From the NCBI RefSeq assembly GCF_000613805.1, contig NZ_BAJR01000015.1, positions 1 through 64,000 of the forward strand: 64,000 nt of DNA, given 5' to 3'. Source of the stretch: Phocaeicola paurosaccharolyticus JCM 15092 (GTDB lineage Bacteria; Bacteroidota; Bacteroidia; Bacteroidales; Bacteroidaceae). Both the position numbers and the translations under genes were made by a program. Each line of letters starts with the position of its first letter. Position 1 is the stretch's first letter. Positions 47,409-56,612 of the stretch are shown here, one piece after another. Below the pieces are notes generated by a model. The model saw only the letters and a list, made by a program, of their open reading frames with translations. It was not told where the DNA came from and made no database searches.

Positions 47409-48953
47409 TTATTTATTGGTATTGTATTTGCTTTCAATGATATTCAACATCTTGATAGTTGCCTTTATCGCTGCTTCTGTCTGGTCGGCATCAAGTCCTC
47501 TGGTTCTGAATATTTTGTCTTCGAAACTCCATGTTATTACAGTTTGCACAAAAGCATCTGTTCTTCCACCTGGAGGAATAGTTACAGCATAATTTGTAAG
47601 CATAGGGAAACTACGGTGAAGTGTAGTCTTATATATTTTTCTCAATGCCCTTACAAAAGCATCATACTGACCATCACCACTTGAGTTCTCCTCATATTCT
47701 ATCCCATTTATCTCTATCTTAACATTAGCCAGAGGCTTAAGTCCTTGTGCAAGAGTGACTATATAGTTCTTTAGCCTCACTGATTCATCCATAACACCAT
47801 GTTTCAGTACATCCGAAACAATGTATGGAAGGTCTTCCTGTGTAACGAGCTCTTTCTTATCACCAAGTTCTATAATTCTTTCAGTAACCTTACGCATTGA
47901 ATCTTCATCAAGTTTAAGTCCAATGTCCTGAAGGTTTTTAAGAATATTTGCTTTACCACTGGTCTTTCCAAGTGCATATTCACGCTTTCGTCCGAATCTC
48001 TCAGGAAGGAGCGAGTTGCAATAGAGATTGTTTTTATTGTCACCATCAGCATGCACTCCGGCAACCTGTGTAAACACATTCTCACCTACTATAGGCTGGT
48101 TGGGTGGTATTGTAATACCTGAATAAGACTCAACTACTTTACTTACATCATTCAGTTTGCTCTCATCAATGTTTGTAACAGCATCAAAATGATCACTCAG
48201 GATAGCCTGAACACTTGCAAGAGGTGCATTACCAGCTCTCTCACCAAGTCCGTTTATAGTAGTGTGCAACCCCTTCACTCCACTCAATACTGCGGCAAGC
48301 ACATTACTTACAGCCAGATCATAGTCATTATGAGCATGGAAATCAAAATGAAGTTTCGGAAAACGTTTCTTCATCTTGCGCATGTATTCTATAACCTGAA
48401 GAGGATTTAGAATACCAAGAGTATCAGGAAGCATAAACCTCTTTACACTTGTTTTAGACAAAGCTTCAACAAGATTGAAGACATATTCAGGAGACTCTTT
48501 TATACCATTACTCCAATCTTCAAGATAAACGTTTACTGATATATCATTGTCATCAGCATATGCAATAACATTAAGAATATCCTTGATATGTTCCTCTGGC
48601 GACTTAGCTAGTTGCTGTGTGCAATGTTTGCATGAACCTTTACAAAGCAGGTTCAACACTTTACATCCGCATCTGTTAATCCAATCAACTGAAGAATGAC
48701 CATCAACAAAACCAAGTACCTCTACCCTATGTAACATGTTTCTTCTAGCAGCCCAATCGCAAATCATTTCCACAGCTTCATATTCGCCATCGGAAACCCT
48801 TGCGGAGCCGACCTCAACTCTGTCTACCTTAAGTTCTTCAAGAAGTAGCCGGGCAATCATCAACTTTTCGTGAGGGACAAAAGAGACACCGCTGGTCTGC
48901 TCGCCATCCCGAAGAGTTGTATCCATTATCTCTATTTGGACACTTTTTCCCAT
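47409..48953 (-). CDS. (R)-citramalate synthase-like / alpha-isopropylmalate synthase family protein
   Basis: A 514-residue HMGL-like aldol enzyme: [21 protein letters not shown] at the N-terminus with the metal Asp, [43 protein letters not shown], and a C-terminal LeuA-type dimer/regulatory domain ([32 protein letters not shown]). It is clearly different from the leuA at the start of the operon. Such second copies in Bacteroidales are taken to be citramalate synthases feeding isoleucine. The start overlaps leuD by 22 nt; the Met at residue 10 (48926) is the alternative. Confidence 0.85.
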   Translation of the reverse strand: MGKSVQIEIMDTTLRDGEQTSGVSFVPHEKLMIARLLLEELKVDRVEVGSARVSDGEYEAVEMICDWAARRNMLHRVEVLGFVDGHSSVDWINRCGCKVLNLLCKGSCKHCTQQLAKSPEEHIKDILNVIAYADDNDISVNVYLEDWSNGIKESPEYVFNLVEALSKTSVKRFMLPDTLGILNPLQVIEYMRKMKKRFPKLHFDFHAHNDYDLAVSNVLAAVLSGVKGLHTTINGLGERAGNAPLASVQAILSDHFDAVTNIDESKLNDVSKVVESYSGITIPPNQPIVGENVFTQVAGVHADGDNKNNLYCNSLLPERFGRKREYALGKTSGKANILKNLQDIGLKLDEDSMRKVTERIIELGDKKELVTQEDLPYIVSDVLKHGVMDESVRLKNYIVTLAQGLKPLANVKIEINGIEYEENSSGDGQYDAFVRALRKIYKTTLHRSFPMLTNYAVTIPPGGRTDAFVQTVITWSFEDKIFRTRGLDADQTEAAIKATIKMLNIIESKYNTNK

Positions 48954-49528
48954 TCTTCTATTTTATTCTTATTGCTTAAAAGAAAATCTATATCGTCAAG
49001 TCCATTCATCAGGCAATGTTTCTTGTATGCATTGATCTCAAATGACTCACTTCTTCCTGTATCCATGTTTGTAACCTTTTGAGCAGGAAGATCTACCTCA
49101 ACTTTCATATCAGGATTCTTATTAATAGAATCGAATAGTTCTTGTAAAAAACTTTCGCTAACGACCACCGGTAATACAAAGTTATTAAGCTCGTTATTAC
49201 GATGTATATCAGCAAAGAAGCTGGATATAACCACTCTAAATCCATAACCGGCAATAGCCCACGCTGCATGCTCACGACTAGATCCAGAGCCGAAGTTTTT
49301 ACCTGCTACCAGGATTTCACCTTTATATTTAGGATTATTCAGGACAAAATCTTTATTCAATGTTCCATCTGCATTATATCTCCAATCACGGAAAAGGTTA
49401 TCTCCGAAATATTTCTCTTCTTTAGTAGTTGCCTTAAGGAAACGAGCAGGTATAATCTGGTCTGTATCAACATTCTCAAGAGGAAGAGGGATGCAAGTGC
49501 TATTTATTATATTAAATTTCTGTTTCAT
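48932..49528 (-). CDS. leuD: 3-isopropylmalate dehydratase small subunit
   Basis: A 198-residue small subunit of the aconitase-like isomerase. It has STCIPLPLENVDTDQIIPARFL at the start and VAGKNFGSGSSREHAAWAIAGYGFRVVISSFFADI, the swivelling-domain signature. It works with LeuC to isomerise 2- to 3-isopropylmalate and, in the citramalate route, citramalate to methylmalate. It lies 69 nt downstream of leuC. Confidence 0.97.
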   Translation of the reverse strand: MKQKFNIINSTCIPLPLENVDTDQIIPARFLKATTKEEKYFGDNLFRDWRYNADGTLNKDFVLNNPKYKGEILVAGKNFGSGSSREHAAWAIAGYGFRVVISSFFADIHRNNELNNFVLPVVVSESFLQELFDSINKNPDMKVEVDLPAQKVTNMDTGRSESFEINAYKKHCLMNGLDDIDFLLSNKNKIEEWEKVSK

Positions 49529-49597
49529 TGTACTATTATTTATATTACAGTATCATAAATCTACTGTTGCTTTAATCTATATTTATAAAAGTTTCAG

Positions 49598-50980
49598 TTA
49601 GTTTATCAATTCTCTTGGGTCTGTAATAACACCTGTGATAGCTGCAGCTGCTGCAACAAGAGGACTTGCAAGTAGAGTACGGGCACCAGGACCTTGTCTA
49701 CCTTCAAAGTTTCGGTTACTTGTTGACACAGAATATTTTCCTGCTGGGATCTTATCATCATTCATTGCCAGACAAGCAGAACATCCCGGTTGACGTATCT
49801 TGAAATCAGCATCTGTCAAGATCTTATCTATTCCTTCACTCTTTATCTGCTCAAGTACCATCCAAGAACCAGGAACAAGCCATGCTGTTACATTCTCCGC
49901 TCTCTTCTTTCCTTTTACTATAGATGCAAAAGCTCTGAAATCTTCAATTCTTCCATTTGTACAAGCACCAAGGAATACATAGTCTATTTTCTTACCCAAT
50001 AGTTGTTCGCCAGAGTTGAAACCCATATAGTTCATAGATTTCTTGAATGAGTCGCTATCATCGTAAGGTATTGTATCATTAATAGCCATTCCCATGCCTG
50101 GGTTTGTACCATATGTTATCATTGGCTGAATATCAGCAGCATCAAACTTAACTTCTTTGTCAAATTGTGCATCATCATCACTCCTCAAAGTCTTCCAATA
50201 TTCAACCGCCTTATCCCACTCTTCTCCCTTAGGAGCATATTCTCTTCCTTTCAGATATTCGATAGTCTTCTCATCAGGTGCAATCATACCTCCTCTTGCT
50301 CCCATCTCAATACTAAGATTACATAATGTAAGCCTTCCTTCCATAGAAAGTTCCTTTACTACCTCTCCTGCGTACTCAACAAAATATCCTGTTGCGCCAC
50401 TGGTAGTCATCTTCGACATCATATAGAGAGCAACATCCTTAGAGGTGACTCCTTTACCTAACTTACCATCAACAGTAATCCTCATTGTCTTTGGACGTGA
50501 CTGAAGTATGCATTGAGAAGCCATTACCATCTCAACTTCACTTGTACCGATACCAAAAGCGACTGCTCCCATAGCCCCATGAGTAGATGTATGCGAGTCG
50601 CCACATACAATTGTCATTCCTGGTAGAGTAAGTCCTCTTTCCGGACCTACTACATGGATGATACCATTCTTAGGATGCATCATTCCAAAATATGATAAGC
50701 CGAAATCCTTTGCATTCTTTTCCAGAGCATCTACCTGATTCCTTGATACAGAATCCTCAATAAGCTTATCCTGATCATGAGTTGGTGTATTGTGATCGGG
50801 TATACACACTATCTTATCAGGACGGAAACATTTCAGGTTCCTATTCTTCATGCCTTCAAAAGCTTGTGGGCTTGTCACCTCATGACAGTATAGTCTGTCA
50901 ATATATAACTGGTTGGGACCATCATCAACAACTTGAACTACATGTGAATCCCATATTTTATCAAATAAAGTATTTGCCAT
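49598..50980 (-). CDS. leuC: 3-isopropylmalate dehydratase large subunit
   Basis: A 460-residue aconitase-family subunit with the 4Fe-4S cluster. The cluster cysteines lie in [15 protein letters not shown] and [63 protein letters not shown] are typical. The length is normal. It starts 4 nt after the leuA stop, so translation is probably coupled. Confidence 0.98.
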   Translation of the reverse strand: MANTLFDKIWDSHVVQVVDDGPNQLYIDRLYCHEVTSPQAFEGMKNRNLKCFRPDKIVCIPDHNTPTHDQDKLIEDSVSRNQVDALEKNAKDFGLSYFGMMHPKNGIIHVVGPERGLTLPGMTIVCGDSHTSTHGAMGAVAFGIGTSEVEMVMASQCILQSRPKTMRITVDGKLGKGVTSKDVALYMMSKMTTSGATGYFVEYAGEVVKELSMEGRLTLCNLSIEMGARGGMIAPDEKTIEYLKGREYAPKGEEWDKAVEYWKTLRSDDDAQFDKEVKFDAADIQPMITYGTNPGMGMAINDTIPYDDSDSFKKSMNYMGFNSGEQLLGKKIDYVFLGACTNGRIEDFRAFASIVKGKKRAENVTAWLVPGSWMVLEQIKSEGIDKILTDADFKIRQPGCSACLAMNDDKIPAGKYSVSTSNRNFEGRQGPGARTLLASPLVAAAAAITGVITDPRELIN

Positions 50981-50984
50981 AATA

Positions 50985-52481
50985 TTATTTTCTGAACTTA
51001 TTTATACAATCAATATATGCCTCTACAGATGCAGCTATGATATCTGTGTTTGCACCAAATCCATAATACATCTGACCATCAAATTCAACTTGCATATGAA
51101 CTTTTCCCATATCATCACTTCCCTTGCTTATTGCCTGAATTGTGAACTCCTTGAGAACCATCTGTCGGTCAATAATCTTCTTCAATGCCTTTATTGCAGC
51201 ATCAACAGGTCCATTACCAGATGCAGCTGCTTCAAAATGTTCACCAGAGATAGAAATTCCTATGCTTGCAACAGATCTGACACCTACTCCACTTGTAACC
51301 TGAAGATAGTCAAGTTTGATATGGTGATTCATGCTGCGATCAGCACCTGCAAGAACTAGTATATCATCATCTGTGATATCCTTCTTTTTATCAGCTAACT
51401 TTAGGAAATCTTCGTAAACCTTATCAAGCTTATCCTGATCCATATCAACACCAAGAACTGTAAGTCTATGCTTTAAAGCCGCTCTACCACTCCTAGCTGT
51501 CAATACAATAGCATTATCATCTATACCAACATCTTTAGGGTCTATAATCTCGTAGGTCTGAACATTTTTCAAGACTCCATCTTGATGGATCCCTGAAGAG
51601 TGAGCAAAAGCGTTTCTACCAACAATAGCTTTATTAGGTTGAACAGGCATATTCATTAAACTCGATACCATCCTACTTATAGGATATATCTTCTGTGTAT
51701 TGATATTAGTCTGAACATCTATGTTATTATGACATTTTACAATCATTGCAACCTCTTCTAATGAGGTATTACCGGCACGCTCTCCAATACCATTGATTGT
51801 AACCTCAACCTGACGTGCTCCATTGATAACTCCACTCATAGTATTAGCTGTTGCCATTCCTAGATCATTATGACAATGGGTAGATATTATTGCTTTATCA
51901 ATATTACCTACATTCTCCATAAGATATTTAATTTTAGCGCCATACTCATCAGGCAAGCAATAACCGGTAGTGTCAGGGATATTGACTACAGTAGCACCAG
52001 CTTTAATTACCGCCTCTACGACTCTAGCAAGATATTCGTTATCAGTTCTACCTGCATCCTCAGCATAGAACTCTACATCTTCTACATATCTCTTTGCGTA
52101 TTTCACTGCTGCTACGGCACGCTCTATAATCTCATCTTTAGAAGAGTTGAACTTATATTTAATATGAGATTCTGAAGTTCCAATACCTGTATGAATTCTT
52201 TTTCGCTTTGCATATTTCAGCGCCTCAGCAGCGACATCTATATCTTTTTCAACAGCTCTTGTAAGAGCACAAATTGTTGGCCATGTAACTGCCTTTGAAA
52301 TCTCAATAACTGAATTGAAATCACCTGGACTTGAAATAGGAAAACCTGCTTCAATAATGTCAACGCCCAATAGCTCAAGCTGTCTGGCTACCTGAATTTT
52401 CTCTACTGTGTTCAGCTGACAACCTGGGACTTGTTCACCATCTCTAAGAGTGGTATCAAAAATAAACAATCTTTCACTCAT
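50985..52481 (-). CDS. leuA: 2-isopropylmalate synthase
   Basis: A 498-residue LeuA, first committed step of leucine synthesis (acetyl-CoA plus 2-ketoisovalerate). It has [63 protein letters not shown], and a C-terminal LeuA dimer domain ([37 protein letters not shown]) where leucine feedback acts. The frame is open upstream to 52586, but that extension runs through the attenuator terminator, so the MSERLFIFD start at 52481 is correct. It is controlled by the leader at 52521-52654. Confidence 0.98.
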   Translation of the reverse strand: MSERLFIFDTTLRDGEQVPGCQLNTVEKIQVARQLELLGVDIIEAGFPISSPGDFNSVIEISKAVTWPTICALTRAVEKDIDVAAEALKYAKRKRIHTGIGTSESHIKYKFNSSKDEIIERAVAAVKYAKRYVEDVEFYAEDAGRTDNEYLARVVEAVIKAGATVVNIPDTTGYCLPDEYGAKIKYLMENVGNIDKAIISTHCHNDLGMATANTMSGVINGARQVEVTINGIGERAGNTSLEEVAMIVKCHNNIDVQTNINTQKIYPISRMVSSLMNMPVQPNKAIVGRNAFAHSSGIHQDGVLKNVQTYEIIDPKDVGIDDNAIVLTARSGRAALKHRLTVLGVDMDQDKLDKVYEDFLKLADKKKDITDDDILVLAGADRSMNHHIKLDYLQVTSGVGVRSVASIGISISGEHFEAAASGNGPVDAAIKALKKIIDRQMVLKEFTIQAISKGSDDMGKVHMQVEFDGQMYYGFGANTDIIAASVEAYIDCINKFRK

Positions 52482-52520
52482 ATACTTTCGAATCAATTTA
52501 TTACTAATCACAAATAAAAA

Positions 52521-52550
52521 AGCCTCTCTCACTGGGAAGTGAGAAAGGCT
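52521..52550 (-). terminator. leuA attenuator terminator
   Basis: The minus strand reads AGCCTTTCTCACT-TCCC-AGTGAGAGAGGCT followed by TTTTTT. This is a 13-bp stem (one G-U pair) with a T tract, 40 nt before the leuA ATG. Its 5' arm and loop contain CTCACTTCCC (52534-52543), which is exactly complementary to GGGAAGTGAG in the leader (52586-52595). Confidence 0.93.
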
Positions 52551-52573
52551 CAATATATCTTCTTTGTATACAT

Positions 52574-52654
52574 TTATGCACAACACTCACTTCCCGCTGA
52601 CCTGGCCAGTAGAATAATAATACCGCATAGCAAAATATGTATAGAAATAATCAT
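52574..52654 (-). CDS. leu operon leader peptide (attenuator)
   Basis: An ATG at 52654 opens a 26-codon frame ending in TAA at 52574. It begins [20 protein letters not shown] and continues GSECCA: 7 Ile and 4 Leu, including a run of III-LL at codons 12-16. Codons 20-23 contain GGGAAGTGAG, the antiterminator arm. Starvation for Ile or Leu would stall ribosomes about 11 nt upstream of this arm, leaving it free to pair with 52534-52543 and block the terminator; complete translation would cover it and allow termination. The peptide itself needs no function. It is too short for usual gene finders. Confidence 0.88.
   Translation of the reverse strand: MIISIHILLCGIIILLARSAGSECCA
52586..52595 (-). 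promoter_or_regulatory. antiterminator arm of the leu attenuator
   Basis: GGGAAGTGAG on the minus strand lies at the end of the leader peptide frame. It pairs perfectly over 10 bp with the 5' side of the terminator stem, the mutually exclusive structure needed for attenuation. Confidence 0.85.
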
Positions 52655-52674
52655 AATCTTCTTCTTTATGGCTG

Positions 52675-52705
52675 CAAAGTTATAGCTTTTTTCTAACACG
52701 CAAAA
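52675..52705 (-). promoter_or_regulatory. promoter of the leu operon
   Basis: The minus strand has TTTTG (52701-52705), 18 nt, then TAACTTTG (52675-52682), matching the Bacteroidetes TTTG / TAnnTTTG pattern. The leader ATG is 20 nt downstream. Confidence 0.8.
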
Positions 52706-52814
52706 TAAATTGTATCTTTTTTATCGAAAAAATTTACGATTTCTCACTATTACGTTGATTATTGTATCATTTTCTCGTTAAAACTAAAAATTAATGAATT
52801 GCCATATTTAAAAT

Positions 52815-52846
52815 ATATGGCTGAAAACTAATAGAAACAGCCATAT
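52815..52846 (-). terminator. hairpin after the GH125 gene
   Basis: ATATGGCTG pairs with CAGCCATAT across a 14-nt loop. A third copy of GCCATAT at 52801-52807 can pair in place of one arm. It lies 14 nt past the GH125 stop, with T-rich sequence downstream. Confidence 0.7.
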
Positions 52847-52859
52847 AAACAATGTAAAG

Positions 52860-54317
52860 TTACTTAATACTATTCAATAAATCTAATTTACCTTCATCAA
52901 TAAGTTTCAAAATAAGTTCTCCAAACAATGTATTCTGCCATGCAAACCAGGCTCTGGTAAACTTTGAAGCATCATCCTTGTTAAATGATTCATGAATAAA
53001 TCCAGTTCCAGCATCTGTATCCATCAACATCTTGATACATTGTTTTATCTCTGTATCATCTTTACTGGTGAAAGCCCTCATCATTATACTCATTGGCCAA
53101 ATCATATCATAGCCCACATGAGGTCCACCAATACCTTCACCTGCATTACCTTTAAAGAAATATGGATTATCATTACTCCAGACAAACTTTCTTGTATTTT
53201 TATATATCTGATCATTTAAATCTACATCACCAAGATATGGCATAGCCAAAAGACTTGGTACATTTGCATCATCCATAAGCATCTGATTCCCGAATCCATC
53301 AACTTCGAATGCATATATCTTGCCATATTTAGGATGGTTATATACTGCATATTTCTTCAATGCATTTTCTACCTCATTAGCAAGTTGGGTACACTCATTT
53401 GAGAGTTCATTATTCTTATTTACATCCTTAAGTATCTCTGCAGCCTTTTTCAATGAAGATACTGCAAAGAAATTTGATGGTACTAAGAACTGAAATGTAG
53501 TAGCATCATCCGAAGGGCGGAATGATGAAGCAATAAGTCCGACAGGATTTACAGGAGTCCCCAGGCCATCATTGCATAAAGTATCAAGCGCTCTTTCTGT
53601 AACACGTTGGAATTTATATTTCCCTCTGTCATTCTTTCTCTGCTGGTCTTTAAATGTAATTAAGATATTCTTTATTGCATTTATCCATGCATCATCGAAA
53701 ATAGAAGTATCACCGGTGACTTTCCAATAGTGATAGGCAAGACGAAGAGGATAACATAATGAATCTATCTCCCATTTACGTTCATGAAGTTCTGGTTTCA
53801 TATCAGTCTTATCACTCATCCAATGGCCATCAGGTATTGCCCCATTATTAAAAGCATTAGCATAGGGATCAATATTAATACACTTAAATTGCCTACGGAT
53901 AACTCCTTCTAGCATACTTTTTAATTCAGGATCTGAATTTGCCAATTGTACATAAGGCCATACCTGTGCTCCCGAATCTCTGAGCCACATAGCATGAATA
54001 TCACCTGTATAGACAAAAGTATCAGGTTTGCCATTATCCGATTTTGAGTAATGTACTGTTGTATCCAAAGTATTTGGAAAACAGTTTGCAAACATCCACG
54101 ATAACTTTGCATTACTGATTAGTTTGCATACCCGTTCAATCTTCTCATCTACAGCTTTAGAGCGAAAAAGACGCTCGTTCACCTTAGGTCTGTTATTCTT
54201 TACTATAGCATCATTGACTACTGTAAATTCTATTTTCTGAACTACGTTAGAATAGGTAGATTCACCATATGCAAACAAAACAGTAAATACAAAAGGGCAC
54301 AAATATCTTCTCTTCAT
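52860..54317 (-). CDS. GH125 exo-alpha-1,6-mannosidase
   Basis: A 485-residue exported enzyme (signal near MKRRYLCPFVFTVLFAYGES). Family GH125 features are visible: TFVYTGDIHAMWLRDSGAQVWPY, KCINIDPYANAFNNGAIPDGHWMSDKTDMKPELHERKWEIDSLCYPLRLAYHYW and GGPHVGYDMIWPMSIMMRAFTS. GH125 enzymes invert at alpha-1,6-linked mannose. It follows GH92 by 4 nt, and the two would remove alpha-mannose side chains and backbone residues in sequence in the periplasm. It is the last gene of the locus. Confidence 0.94.
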   Translation of the reverse strand: MKRRYLCPFVFTVLFAYGESTYSNVVQKIEFTVVNDAIVKNNRPKVNERLFRSKAVDEKIERVCKLISNAKLSWMFANCFPNTLDTTVHYSKSDNGKPDTFVYTGDIHAMWLRDSGAQVWPYVQLANSDPELKSMLEGVIRRQFKCINIDPYANAFNNGAIPDGHWMSDKTDMKPELHERKWEIDSLCYPLRLAYHYWKVTGDTSIFDDAWINAIKNILITFKDQQRKNDRGKYKFQRVTERALDTLCNDGLGTPVNPVGLIASSFRPSDDATTFQFLVPSNFFAVSSLKKAAEILKDVNKNNELSNECTQLANEVENALKKYAVYNHPKYGKIYAFEVDGFGNQMLMDDANVPSLLAMPYLGDVDLNDQIYKNTRKFVWSNDNPYFFKGNAGEGIGGPHVGYDMIWPMSIMMRAFTSKDDTEIKQCIKMLMDTDAGTGFIHESFNKDDASKFTRAWFAWQNTLFGELILKLIDEGKLDLLNSIK

Positions 54318-54321
54318 AAAA

Positions 54322-56612
54322 TCATTTTTTTAGTTCATTACTAAATGAGTATGGGAAATCAGATTCCTTAATACCACGCGATTTATTTGGTTTATCACTC
54401 ATCTTGAAATTAATCTTAATGCCACCTAGAAGTTGTTCATGAGTAATATAGTTTCTAGAATAATCATTACCATTGACCTTCATTGCAAATATATATTTAT
54501 TTTCCTGACTATTATCCTCTGCACTGATCTCAACACTTTTTCCGTTCTCAAGATGCAATTTCACATTATTAAAATAAGGTGTACCTAGGACATATTGATT
54601 TGAACCGGGACAAACTGGATAAAAGCCTAAAGAAGAGAATACATACCAGGCTGATGTCTGACCATTGTCCTCATCTCCACAATATCCATCAGGAGCTGAT
54701 GAATATAACTGATCCATGACTCTTCTTATCCAGTATTGCGTTTTCCATGGCTCACCAGAATAATTATACAAATAGATTAGATGTTGTATTGGCTGATTAC
54801 CGTGAGCATAGTTCCCAAAATTCATTATCTGCATCTCACGAATCTCATGAATTACTCCATGATAATAACTACTATCAAAAATAGGAGGAAGAATAAAAAC
54901 AGAATCAAGCATCATATTAAAGTTCTTGTCTCCACCCATCAGATCGATCAGACCTTTTGGATCATGAAATACTGACCATGTATAATGCAGACTATTGCCC
55001 TCTGTAAAAGAGCCACCCCATTTGAAAGGATTGAAATTTTCTTCAAAAGAGCCATCAGCCTTACGACCTGCCATAAGTTTAAACTCCTTATAGTAAAGAT
55101 TCTTATAGTTCATCGCACGTTTGGCATAGACTTCAATCTCCTTCTTTGGTTTCTTCAAAGCCTTTCCAAGCTGATAAATGCTCCAATCATCAAAAGCATA
55201 TTCTAAAGTGCGTGCTGCACTCTCATTGATGCCAATATTACATGGAACATAACCTAGCTTGTTGTATTCCTTATATCCTAATCTACCGGTAGACTGTACT
55301 TGAGGATGAACATTATTCGCTCCGTGGTTAACAGCTTTCCAAAGAGACTGAATATCATATCCGCGTATTCCTTTTAAATAAGCATCTGCAACAACAGAAG
55401 CTGAGTTGTTTCCAACCATGCATCCTCTATGTCCAGGACTCGCCCACTCTTGTAAGAATCCACTCTCCTTATATGTATTAACAAGACCTTCCTGAATCTT
55501 TTCACTCATATTTGGATACATCAAATTTAAGAATGGGAAAAGGCAGCGGAAAGTATCCCAGAATCCTGTATCTGTAAACATATAGCCAGGAAGAACCTTC
55601 CCATTGTAAGGACTATAGTGTACCACTTTGCCATCCTTATTATATTCATACAACCCCCTTGGAAAAAGTAATGATCTATATAGACACGAATAAAACGTTC
55701 TCTTATTATCTATATCGTCGTCATTGACTTCAATGCGGCCCAATACTTCATTCCATCTTTCTCTTCCGTTTTTTGCTACTTCATCAAAGTTCTTACCATC
55801 CAACTCTTTCAGATTGAGTTCAGCCTGTTCGTGACTAATAAAAGATGAAGCAACTTTAGCATTTACTTTCTCTCCCTTACTTGTCTTAAATCCAATAATA
55901 CCACCAGCATGCGAATCAACTGCCTCAAGGGAATTATCATCAATTATACCACTCTTCACTACAGAACTAAAGTCAAATGGTTTATCAAAAACCATCACAA
56001 AATAATTCTTAAAATTATCTGGTACACCACCGCTATTTTTTGTGGTGTAACCAATTATTTTTCTCTCTGATGGAATAATTTTAACATACGAACCGTTGTC
56101 GAAAGCATCAATAACGACATAAGAGTTATCACTTTGCGGGAAAGTGAATCTGAACGCTGCAGCTCTCTCTGTTGGTGCAATTTCAGTGGTTACATCAAAA
56201 TCAGCAAGATAAACACTATAATAATATGGCTTTGCAACCTCTGCCTTGTGAGAAAACCAACTTGCTCTTTGATCCTGATCAAAACCGGTTTCCCTGTGAT
56301 TGGCATTATTGAAAACTGTCCATAATCATTTATCCAAGGACTTGGTTGATGTGTCTGTTTGAAACCTCGTATCTTATCAGCACTATACACATAAGCCCAT
56401 CCATCTCCCATCACTCCTGTCTGTGGAGTCCAGAAGTTCATTCCCCAAGGCATCGCTATAGCAGGATATGTATTTCCCGTTGACAATGCATGTTTTGATT
56501 CGCTTCCTACTAATGTACTTACGTAATCAACAGGATCAGTAACTATCTTTGCATCTATCTTACCTAGAACAAACAAAAATATTACCAGTATTGAAACACC
56601 TCTCTTTATCAT
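54322..56612 (-). CDS. GH92 alpha-mannosidase-type enzyme, frameshifted, atypical catalytic Gln
   Basis: Two frames form one protein: 56190-56612 (signal peptide and TLVGSESKHALSTGNTYPAI, GMNFWTPQTG) and the 54322-55998 frame, whose reading extends up to 56281. One T added to the run at 56281-56284 restores GKPVFDQDQRASWFSHKAEV and a protein of about 763 residues. GH92 hallmarks are TFYSCLYRSLLFPR, FTDTGFWDTFRCLFPFLNLMYP, GCMVGNNSASVVADAY and APDGYCGDEDNGQTSAWYVFSSLG with the base-side Asp. The usual GNEP motif with the acid Glu reads HGNQPIQH (Gln codon 54793-54795). It overlaps the preceding gene by 4 nt. Confidence 0.88.

Noticed and set aside
52482-52586. N-terminal extension of leuA to an ATG at 52586
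   Set aside because: The extension is read through the attenuator terminator and lies upstream of the conserved LeuA start; the leader peptide frame explains the region better.
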